From positions 4,185,001-4,249,000 of the forward strand of contig NC_135366.1 in NCBI RefSeq assembly GCF_051622035.1: a stretch of DNA of 64,000 bases, read 5' to 3'. How positions within the stretch are numbered: the first letter of the stretch is position 1; every line of letters begins with the position of its first letter. This DNA is from Arctopsyche grandis. Lineage: Eukaryota; Arthropoda; Insecta; Trichoptera; Hydropsychidae. The translations under genes and the position numbers were made by a program. Shown in pieces: positions 35,466 to 45,321 of the stretch. The notes below the pieces were generated by a model. It was given only the letters and a program-made list of their open reading frames with translations, was not told the origin of the DNA and did not search any database.

Positions 35466-35828
35466 TCTCTGAGTACCCAGATTGAGTGGAGTTTTAAAGC
35501 CCAAGTACATACACCGGATAAGACTTACGGCAGAGAAAATGCACCGGACATTATTTCATATCCTTTGTGACAATTCTGAAGGTTGAGCTCCGTTTAATCT
35601 CGGATAGTTCGAAATTCTAATGAAAAATTCAAAGGCTTATTCAGAAGTCTGTCCAGCAACCCTAGATAGGTCATAAATCACGCTGGATGCAAATTATCTT
35701 TTCTCAACTTGGGAAATGGTAATTTATTATCAAATCGATGATTGCATGAGTCTCAAATGGTAAAACTCTTTTTAGAGTGTGCTATACAGATCAAGAAATA
35801 TCAATAATAAAAACATAATTATTATATA

Positions 35829-36056
35829 CTAGTTGTATTACCCAGCTTCGCTCAGTATCTGTAATATAAACAGCTTAAACATGGCGAATCTAATAGTAAA
35901 TATTCATTTGTTTTTTTATTAAATTTATTTGAATGGAAAAAATATATATGGAATCGTCGTCATAGAAACTTTATTTTGTTTTCGATGTTCCCAACCAAAA
36001 ATACTTAAATATATACATATATGAATACAAAGTCTCTTTCAAAATTATATATTAGA
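35829..36056 (-). mobile_element. Non-autonomous Helitron-like element
   Basis: The minus-strand 5' end TCTAATATATAATTTTGAAA is preceded by A; the 3' end CTGAGCGAAGCTGGG then TAATACAACTAG is followed by T. The A|T insertion context is as expected for Helitrons. 228 bp, no coding capacity. Confidence 0.65.
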
Positions 36057-36164
36057 TGAAAAGTCCTTTAGGAAGCTATGAAAAAAGTTAAATAAAGTTT
36101 CTTAATGTACGTTAATATTTTTCAAAAGTCTGAAAATGAATTTGTATAAGATAGCATAATATTT

Positions 36165-36375
36165 TTGATTTTTAAATGCTTTTTATTATTACGAAATTAT
36201 TATTATTATTTTTTTTAATATATGTATTTATACCAGGAAGGTTTTACAGGTAACCCCAATGCGCCTTCCTAGCCAATTACAAACATTGCAGCATTTTTCA
36301 AATTAACGAGACATCTATGAATTGTACATAAATGTTATTGTACATCAATCTCAAATAGTGGTGACATAGTGGTGA
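36165..36375 (-). repeat. Jockey 3'UTR end followed by SINE 3' part
   Basis: 36165-36200 matches the 3' end of the Jockey-like remnants (TTTTTAAATGCTTTTTATTA). 36228-36375 is the 3' half of the SINE family in reverse (CCAGGAAGGTTTTACAGGTA), sharing the order seen at 45895-46090. Confidence 0.5.
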
Positions 36376-36378
36376 CAT

Positions 36379-37180
36379 ATTTTCAGCATTTCGAACTTCG
36401 CTGAATTGTATAAAATGCTGCAAGTTTGACCATAGACGTATTTGTAGATGTTAATTGACATTTGTCATTGCCTGGTATAATGAGTACTTCTGTGCAATTT
36501 TTGACCATAGATGTGTTTAATGTAAAAAAATATATGAGAGCATATGTACATATATGTAAAAAAAATAATTAAATAGCTAATATTTTTTGCCATGATTGCG
36601 CATTAGATCACTTTATAATGCAACTGCGGTATAATAAATAAATAAAAACTGAAATAAGGTACTACATATTTGATTTTTTCATCAAATATGTAGTACCTTA
36701 TTTCTATTTTTATTTATTTATCACTAGATCAATTTATAATGCAACTGCGGCATAATAAATAAATAAAAATTGAAATAAGGTACTACATATGTACATATGT
36801 GCATATATACATTGGAATATGTACATATGTATGTAGGGAAATTAAATGTTAGTTTGCATGCAATTTTTTCAATATTCTCCAATTATAATACATAGATATG
36901 TATGTACATATATGTAAATGTGAGTATGGGATAGACTTAATATAAAAAAAAAATCGTTTATATATGATAACAAAAATTTAATTACAGTAAATAATATAAA
37001 ACTTATTTTAACAAACATTTATCACTATATTGAAAAAATAGTGATGTTTTAATTCAATGTAAAAATATGAATAAAAATTTTAAGTAAGTATGTATATAAA
37101 AAATTGAAAATCAACAAAAAAAAACTTGTTAAAAACTAATTGATCATTTTCGTAAAATATATATTTTGTTAAAATTCATT
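36379..37180. repeat. 3' flank of copy 4, homologous to 20535-21290
   Basis: Starting at TTTTCAGCATTTCGAACTTC, the sequence aligns with the 3' flank of copy 3 through CATTGGAATATGTA and ATTGAAAAAATAGTGATG. It marks the left end of the duplicated block. It holds a local inverted/direct repeat at 36608-36790 that is absent from the partner. Confidence 0.65.
36608..36790. repeat. Hairpin flanked by direct repeats
   Basis: Two direct copies (TTTATAATGCAACTGCGG at 36611 and 36731) flank an inverted repeat. GAAATAAGGTACTACATATT at about 36651 pairs perfectly with its complement ending at about 36703 across a short T-rich loop. Confidence 0.65.
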
Positions 37181-38168
37181 TCGTTACTAATATTTGTTTA
37201 AATATTAGTAACAAAATCAAATAATACTTAAAAAATAAAAAAGGAAATAGTATGAAAAATCCTTACATATTTGTATGTATGTGACCAACCCATGAATTTG
37301 TTAGAATTTTTTTGTTACTTAAAATCGCTATAATTATTATACATATTAAATATCAAGTAAATAAAAATAATTTGAAAGGTCAAAATAAAATAATGAAATA
37401 TTGTTTTAAAAGAAATTACTACTTTTAAGCTCACAGTTATTACATAAAGAATACAAATACAAATTTTCAGCTTGATACGTTCAGGGGTGTGGAAAGAATC
37501 GTGGTCGCAACATTTTTGACTTTTCTATGGGGAAAAAATCTGGTTTCTTTACTTGTGTGATTTTTTTTTATTTTCATCACATTGATACAATAATTATACT
37601 TGAAGAGCACACATGTTTTTAGGGGTCGAAAAAAATAGTTGGAAAAAAATCGAACAAGAGTAAACTTCCACTTCCGGTTAACTGATGCTTACCAAATTTT
37701 ATACATATGTAACTTGGTATTAAGCTTCGATTTCCAGATATGAAATTGCAGTTTCATAAACCAAAAGGTTTCTGAGGAAAATATAAAAAACCTCGATTTT
37801 ATAGAGTAAAAGTACTACTTCCGGTTGAGGTAAAAATATTCAAAAATTATTAGGGTCCATTTCCGGTCAATTTAAAAATTTGAAAAAAAGATTTCGTCGT
37901 ATCGATAAGAATTTCAGTTCAGTTTCACCGTTAGATGTTCAAAAAATCCCCAAATACTTCATATATTGTTACTACGTACATGCATAGATAAAGTGAAAAT
38001 ACTCTGCTAACTAAATACATATGAAGGACACTTACTGGTGACGGGAAGACATTATTTTACTTTTGAAACAAAAATGCACGTGTGCAATATTTTGTAACTG
38101 GGTTTCCAATTGTATGTATGTATGTTATTGTGTGCCTTTGTATTGACATAGCTTCCTTCTTTGATAAA
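37181..38168. other. Spacer 3' of copy 4
   Basis: 37440-37960 contains repeated ACTTCCGGTT-type motifs (37669, 37811, and a shorter form at 37861) and no counterpart in the copy 3 flank, so it is probably an inserted repeat of unknown type. From about 37993 the sequence again resembles the copy 3 flank (TGAAACAAAAATGCA at 38062 and 21784). No gene is visible. Confidence 0.4.
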
Positions 38169-41100
38169 TTATTTATCAAAATTTGCATCCATTGTCTTCA
38201 TCAAAATTATTTCATAAATATCTTTAATTTTGCTTCCAGTGCATTTTTTAAGTGGAACTCTTCCAAATTTATCCTAAACCCTTTCTACTGCGATCTAATT
38301 CCATAAAAAAATAATTATTACAAAAATACTATACATTATCTTATATTAAATTTATACATGCCTATATTTATAACATATAACTTTATTTTAAGTCATGTAT
38401 CAATTCCTTTCAGAAACTACTCGTTGAAATATCAAGGGTGATAACATATTGTTTTATAAAAAAATAAAAAAACAAATACCGCAACAAAAGTTATCATATG
38501 TGTAGCACGTGGTCGCCAAATACGCCCTGTACATACATACATATGTATGTATTTACTTACGTATGACCAATAACATTTTGCAAAAACAACCATTGTTTGA
38601 TTCGACAGCATCGTGTACTGGAGTATTTCCGTATCATCTGAGCTCCTCTCTAAAATCATCTTTAATACACTGTTAACCGAAAAACAATATTCGATTGCAT
38701 AGTTGAGTGGAGCTTTTCCCAATTTATCTTTAAGGTTAACATTTGCACCTTTTTCCAAAAGCATTTTGCAAATAGGCTCATTATTAAATTCGGCACTATA
38801 ATGCATTGGAGTTTTTCCATCATTATCGATGATGTTGATATCTTGGGCCTTCGATAGAATGATTGTACAGATACTTTCACGATTATATATAACTGCATAG
38901 TGGAGTAGAGTTTTTCCGAATTTATCCTGAATGTCAAATTTCGGCTCCTTCGTGAACATCATGATGAAAGCAGTCTCATGATTATATTCGACCGCATAAT
39001 GCATTGGAGTTTTTCCATCATTATCGGCGATGCTGATATCTGCGCCTTTCTCTACAATCATTTCACATATTTTACTCGAGGAAAAATATTCGATTGTATA
39101 GTGAAGGGGAGTTTTTCCGGAATTATCGCGAACGTTGATATTTGGTGTCTTTTCCGAAACCATTGCGCAAATAGACTCATTATTAAATTCGGCACTATAA
39201 TGCATTGGAGTATTTCCATCATTATCGGCGATGTTCATATATTGAGTCTCCGATAGAATGATTTCACAGATTCTTTCATAACTATATTCAACTGCATAGT
39301 GGAGTAGAGTTTTTCCGGATTCATCCTGAATGTAAAATTTCGGCCCCTTCTTGAACATCATCATCAAAGCAGTGTGATGATTATATTCGACCGCATAATG
39401 CATTGGAGTTTTTCCAACATTATCGATGATGTTGATATCTGCGCCTTCATCTAAAATCATTTCACATATTTTACTCAAGTAAAAATATTCAATTGCATAG
39501 TGTAGTGGAGTTTTTCCGGAAACATCGCAAACGTTGATCTCTGGTTTCTTATCCAAAACCATTTTGCAAATATCTTCATTTTGATTTTTGGCTGCTAAAT
39601 GAATTGCAGTTCTTCCAAGTTTATCGCAAGTGTCGATTTTTTGTTTCTTCTCTAATATTATTTTGCAAAGAGTTTTATTTCCTTTATTTATCACACAATG
39701 CAATGGAGTTTCTCCATCTTTATCGACATTGTTAATATCTGCATTAGATTTTAAAAGAAATTTCAGAGCCTTTTTACTATGGTTCTCTATAGCGTAATAT
39801 ATTGGAGTCATTTTGCGTTTATCGAGAACGTTTACATCAATCCCATTATTTAAAAAAATCTCCATGATCTTGACATCGTTATGTTTAGCTGCAAAATGCA
39901 GTATATTTTCTCCAAAAGCACCTTCAAATTTTGATTCTTTATATTGAGGATAACTTTGTATTAATTCGTCATAAATTTCAATGTCTTTTTGCCTGATTGC
40001 TCTTCTTAGCTTTGATTGGAAAATCAATTGGTCTTTATTTAAAAAATTTTCGTATTTTCCGTATATAAAATCAACTAATTCAGAATGTCCATTGGCAGCC
40101 GCACATTCAAGTGCTTTCGAAACATCTTCGACATTTTCTTTCTCTAAAAAATATTCAACGACTTCTTGATTGCCATTTTCTGCTGCCTTAACCAGTGGAG
40201 TATGGCCTGATGCATTTTCACAATTAATATCAATATTTTTAATTTTTTTACAAAATTTTTCAACATTGGTTCGATCTCGATACATTGCCAATAAATGCAA
40301 TGGCCCATTTTCATCTTTACCATATTTTGATACAAAGTAAAATTTGTTCAACAATTGGGGATATTTACATATTGCATACTCCCAGACACAAACTGCATGC
40401 TGTTCAAAATTGCTATTATTCAATAATGTTAAGGCATCTATCAATGTGTTTTCTTCATCATCATTTTTTATTAAATTCAGTCTAGTAACTTGTTGCACTA
40501 CACGATGAACATATACATGAGTGTTTTCTTTAATGTCAATTAGTGAGTAGTTATCTAATAAAATGATTGCTTGTCGTAGCATTTTAGAATTCTTTTCAAA
40601 GTTTCTAAATAATTGAACCACATTAATATCTTCCGGAGACAGGTAGGCAATAATATGAAATATTTTTACAGCCAGTTTGCCGAAATGTGAATTTTCTTTA
40701 ATTCTATTCAAAGATATTTGCCAGGTCATAGCAAATGATTTATTTTCATAATCAGGCAATTCATCAGGTTTCAGTTTAAGTATTGTTTCGTCTATTTTTT
40801 CAAAAACAGCCAAATAGTCTGAAATTGAAAAATTTCCAATTTTTGAATTTTCACAATGTATGTAACTTCTGGCATGTTTTAGAGCCAAAGGTAGATTTCC
40901 CAGACGCTTGGTTAGTTTCTCTATACATTTTTTCTTTTCGGTAGTTAAAATATTTGTGAAGTAATTGACAGCATCATAATCAGAAAATTCCTTCAATTGA
41001 ATCATTTCTAATATGCCATTATTACACGTATCCTGACACTTTTGTCGCGATGTTATTATGGTATAAATATACGATTCGTTAAGAGATGATCCTTCAAAGA

Positions 41101-42625
41101 TAAAATCTTTGACATTTTCATATTTTTCGACGTTGTCAAATATTATAAGTGACCTTGTTTCGTCGTTAAGGTGCTCGTAAATATTCTCAATTATTTCATT
41201 AATATTTCGATCTTGTTTTGTTGTTTCTGTGGGAACTTTCATGTCATTAGCCAATTTTTTGAAAGACTTGACGATATTTTCCGTATCATAAGACTCGATG
41301 AATACTATATTATGATAAAAACATGTTGATAATTTATCATAAGCATATTTCATTGCTAGTGAAGTCTTCCCAATTCCTCCGAGTCCGGTTATTGTAACTC
41401 TTTGAGAAATTATTGGTGGGTCTTGATGTTTTATTAATATTTTGTGCAGCTTATCAAGTTCATCTTTTCTTCCAATAAATAGTTGACGATGTTTGAGTAG
41501 GTCTGAACCGAATTCAATACGTTTCTTAACAGGTGGATTAACTTTTTCGAATGGTTTTAATTCACATTTATTTTTAATATGTTTGTTCATAATTTCATAA
41601 AATTCAATACGGTCTTCTTCAATACTATCCTGTAAGGATTTCAAAAGATTTTTTATCTCATTATGATTTTCGTTTATTTCATTGTTGTTTTGCCTGTATT
41701 TGTTTTCGATGTCATCTTTAAATTCGTTAAATGTTGACAACAATACACGCTTGAAATTTTCATCGTCATTATTAATTTTTTTAAGGATATTTTTATCTTG
41801 TTCTGAATAGAATGAGTCATCTTTATAATTGAATTTTAACTCTGGTTTGTTCACAGGTTTGTATTCTACGCTAAAATTTTCACCATCGAAAAGTCGACGG
41901 TAATAATACCGGTCACATTCTGATACGTTTGATGTGTAAAATTCGTTTTCCTTTGTGATGATTCCACACTTTTCAAACACGTCCTCTGTGCTCCAATATT
42001 GTTTTGAGTTATCAGCTTTTGATATGATATATAATTTGGAATTTCCGGAAATATTACAAACTTTATTGAAACATATTTTGGATTTTCCGTACACGACGTT
42101 TCTGGCTTTTAGTTTATTCATACGCATTTCCTTCGATGAAGACTCTTGGGCTTTGCCATTTTTAACAAAGTTAAGATACCTGTTAGCTGCCTCTTTTCCG
42201 AGTTTTTCCATGGCACAACGAGGTCCATTTTTTGTATCGACAATCATTAATTGATGTTCGAAACTTTTGAAAACATCGATACCAATATCCACGAATATCT
42301 TTCTTCCGTCCATATTGTTATCTTGAAAACTGTATGCTAGATCGACATACAAATAGCTTTTTTTTTTATTGCGTTCTTCAAATAGTATTTTTATAGGTTT
42401 TATTAAAACACGTGCTACGCCTTTTGAACCAGTCAAATATTTAACTGGTATTTCAAGAGCGCTTGTAATGACTTCTCCGGTTTTTCCAAGTTTTTTAATA
42501 TTTTCTTCTAAAATCTTATAATGTATATTTAACTTCGTTTCTATGTGAATTACAAAACTAGATACAAAATAGAGAAGGCGATCCTCAAAAGATCTTCCAT
42601 CACTGGTTAATCTGGATGACGTCAT
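38169..42625 (-). CDS. NB-ARC/ankyrin (NLR-like) protein, copy 4, altered 3' end
   Basis: The main frame from ATG 42625 is open to 38432 (1,397 codons). It has the family N-terminal domain (SFEDRLLYFV), predicted coiled-coil linker, NB-ARC with IGRKDEL, P-loop GLGGIGKTS (about 414; Ser for the usual second Thr), SLIIFDN (about 497), TIITSRQ, NLPLALK (about 578) and VYVHRVVQQ (about 706), then about 16 ankyrin repeats. The last about 60 codons do not look like ankyrin. From about 38650 the ankyrin pattern (YGNTPVHDAVESNN) continues in another frame, indicating a small indel. A strong donor (AC|GTAAGT after 38561) and a TTTAG acceptor before 38273 would splice in phase 0, in the frame of the main ORF, to a 34-residue exon (38273-38169, DKFGRVPLKK...). 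I therefore give 38169 as the likely end, with 38432 as the unspliced alternative. A 5'UTR acceptor (TTTATTTCCAG) precedes 42692. Confidence 0.75.
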
Positions 42626-42633
42626 TTTAGACG

Positions 42634-43287
42634 GCGATAGTGGTAGATTTGGGATTTTTCACAATAAAAGCCAAAATAAGTCACAATGACTTCTGGAAAT
42701 AAAATATTCAAGTTTAAAATTTAGCACTGATAATATTTAAAAAATGATGTATGTATATGTCATATAGAAGTTTGCACAATATCACAGTCAACAAAATTGA
42801 AGGTATAATTCGTATGTACATACCGTGATCCTTATTTCAATTTCCCCTAGATGTGTATATTTATAACTATACATATACATATGTACATACATACATAGCT
42901 TAGATTTCGGAAGATGCGTTGCACTAATCGACGCAGCTACCTATAACTATCACCCCTTTTGCGATAGTGATAGATTTGGAATTTTTCACAATAAAAGCCA
43001 AAATAAGTCACGATGACTTCTGGAAATAAAATATTCAAGTTTAAAATTTTGCACTGATAATATTTAAAAAATGAACTATGTATATGTCATGTAGAAGTTT
43101 GCACAATATCACAGTCAATAAAATTGAAGGTATAATTCGTATGTACATACCGTGATCCTTATTTCAATTTCCCCTAGATGTATATATTTATAATTATACA
43201 TATACATATGTACATACATACATAGCTTAGATTTCGGAAGATGCGTTGCACTAATCGACGCAGCTAACTATAACTATCACCCCTTTT
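42634..43287. repeat. Tandem duplication of the copy 4 upstream region (2 x 327 bp)
   Basis: 42634-42960 and 42961-43287 are direct, nearly identical 327-bp copies. Each contains the 5'UTR acceptor (TTTATTTCCAG), the short intron, the donor CACG|GTATGT (after 42824 and 43151) and the conserved GCGTTGCACTAATCGACG block. Copy 3 has a single version (split by a hAT). Copy 4 may therefore have two alternative first exons. Confidence 0.8.
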
Positions 43288-43599
43288 GCAAAACTGAAGA
43301 TGTTTGGCCATAAGTTTTATGAAATGTGTGCCTGATAACACATTTGATAAGCTTAGTCTATGAATACTATCAGAATTGTATATCGAGGGGAATTTATTTA
43401 CACATTATTGAAACTTGAATCTAATCTTTGGAAAGAGACTTTGTATGTATGTATGTATGTATGTATGTATGTATGTATGTATGTATGTATGTATGTATGT
43501 ATGTATGTATGTATCCTTCGTCGTCCGTAGATCGGTGACGTCATCGAACACGTGATTCGATTTTTTTTTCCGATTCAATGGATTCACCCCCGCGGGGGC

Positions 43600-44160
43600 G
43601 CAAGGCGAGTAGTTTCATGGGGCCCCGCCAGGGGCGCCACAGCCCTACGGGGCCCCGAAGGGGGCGCAGCCTCATGGGGCGCAGCCCCATGGGGCCCCAA
43701 AGGGGGCGCAGCTTTCATGGGGCGCAGCCTTATGGGGCGCTGCCTTCTGGGGCGCTGCCTTCTGGGGCGCAGCCTTATGGGGCGCCGCCTTATGGGGCGC
43801 AGTCTTATGGGGTGCTGCCTTATGGGGCGCCACCTTATGGGGCGCAGCTTTATGGGGCGCAGCTTTATGGGGCGCTGCCTTATGAAGCTCAGCCGCATGG
43901 GGCCCCGAAGGGGGCGCAGCCTCATGGGGCGCAGCTTTCATGGGGCGCAGCCTTATGGGGCGCTGCCTTATGGGGCGCAGCCTTATGGGGCGCTGCCTTA
44001 TGGGGCGCCGCCTTATGGGGCGCAGCTTTATGGGGCGCTGCCTTATGGAGCTCAGCCGCATGGGGCCCCGAAGGGGGCGCAGGGGGACGCAAGGGGGCGC
44101 AGGAGGGCGCAGTCTCATGGGGCGAAGCCCCATGGGGAGCAGCCTTTTGGGGCGAGGCCC
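43600..44160. repeat. 15-bp GC-rich minisatellite
   Basis: About 35 variants of CCTTATGGGGCGCAG in tandem, with GGGGCCCCGAAGGGGGCGCA interruptions. Because 15 is a multiple of three and the unit lacks stops, several frames on both strands stay open for 80-200 codons (MGRSL, GAQPY, PHKAA, RPIRQ pentapeptides). There is no start context or codon bias to choose one, so I do not call a gene. Confidence 0.85.
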
Positions 44161-44880
44161 TAAAAGGCATTAACTAAGGGGGGCGAAGCCCTAAACGGCA
44201 ATTAATCTTGGGGGCGCGGGGGGCGAAGCCCTAAAAGGCATTAACTAAGGGGGGCGAAGCCTTAGACGGCATTTAATCATGGGGGCGCGGAGGGGCGAAG
44301 CCCTAAAAGGCAACTGATCATGGGGGCGAAGCCCTAGATGGCAATTTATCGTGGGAACGCGGAGGGGCGAAGCCCTAAAAGGCATAAACTAAGTGGGGCG
44401 AAGCCCTAAAAGGCATAAACTAAGGGGGGCGAAGCCCTAAACGGCAATTAATCATAGGGGCGTGGAGGGGCGAAGCCCTAAAAGGCAACTAATCATGGGG
44501 GCGAAGCCTTAGACGGCATTTAATCATGGGGGCGAAGCCTTAGACGGCATTTAATCATGGGGGCGAAGCCTTAGACGGCATTTAATCATGGGGGCGCGGA
44601 GGGGCGAAGCCCTAAAAGGCATTAACTAAGGGGGGCGAAGCCCTAAACGGCAATTAATCTTGGGGGCGCGGGGGGCGAAGCCCTAAAAGGCATTAACTAA
44701 GGGGGCGAAGCCTTAGACGGCATTTAATCATGGGGGCGCGGAGGGGCGAAGCCCTAAAATGCAACTGATCATGGGGGCGAAGCCCTAAACGGCAATTGCT
44801 CATGGGGGCGTGGAGGGGCGAAGCCCTAGAAGGCAAAGGCTCAGGGGGGCGCCCAGGGCGAAGCCCTAGAAGGCAAAAAA
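44160..44880. repeat. GC-rich array of GGGGCGAAGCCCTAAA units
   Basis: Roughly 20 variants of GGGGCGAAGCCCTAAAAGGC separated by AT-rich linkers (ATTAACTAAG or AATTAATCATG). They are arranged in longer composite units of about 50-110 bp. The core GCGAAGCC is the same as in the 3' terminal hairpin of the host Helitron-like element. Confidence 0.8.
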
Positions 44881-45194
44881 AAAATTTTGATTTTTTTTTT
44901 ATTTTATTTTATTTTATTTTTTTTTTATTTATTTTTTTGATTTTTTTTTTAAATTTTTAAAATTTTTTTTTTTTTTTAATTAAATGTTTACTATTAGCTT
45001 AGTCATGTTTAAGCGGTTTATATTATAAATACTGAGCGAAGCCGGGTAATACAGCTAGTAACATATAAATAAACAAATAAAATATTATATTATGTCGTAA
45101 GTTTAAAATAATATCGAAGGATCAGCACAAAATATAACAATAGACATATGCAATATTATTATATGTATGTCCTAAATTAAAAATAATATTGAAG

Positions 45195-45310
45195 GATCAG
45201 CACAAATTCAAAAGTACACTTTCAAAATAAATAAAGGATTCTTATTTTATCATTACAGTGTTCTATCGGACTTTTCTTATACATTAGACCGGTTTTTAAT
45301 ATTTATATAA
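45195..45310. repeat. Fragment related to the interior of the 29940-30358 MITE
   Basis: AAAAGTACACTTTCAAAATA followed by TTCTTATTTTATCATTAC is the reverse complement of 30065-30112, and TTCTATCGGACTTTTCTTAT matches 30116-30135 in the forward sense. It is therefore a rearranged piece of the same family. Confidence 0.4.
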
Positions 45311-45321
45311 TTAAAATTTTC

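Larger units (their letters stand above)
35466..36375. repeat. Segmental repeat, copy 1 (other copy 45322-46090)
   Basis: From CTCTCTGAGTACCCAGATTG onward the two segments match with few changes and small indels over some 0.8-0.9 kb. The match spans unique-looking DNA, a Helitron-like element, a Jockey 3'UTR start and a SINE 3' part. The shared order of nested elements shows duplication of a preassembled block. Confidence 0.75.
43420..45058 (+). mobile_element. Helitron-like element filled with GC-rich minisatellite
   Basis: The 5' end TCTAATCTTTGGAAAGAGAC follows an A. The 3' end GAGCGAAGCCGGG then TAATACAGCTAG is followed by T. Both match the short members of the family, but this copy is 1.64 kb. 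Inside, in order: a TATG microsatellite (43442-43514), a 15-bp GC-rich array (43600-44160), a second GC-rich array (44160-44880) and T-rich sequence. No Rep/helicase coding is present. Confidence 0.65.

Noticed and set aside
43552-44177. Overlapping frames of up to 203 codons in the GC-rich array
   Set aside because: Open in several frames on both strands only because the 15-bp unit lacks stops; no initiation context or known domain.
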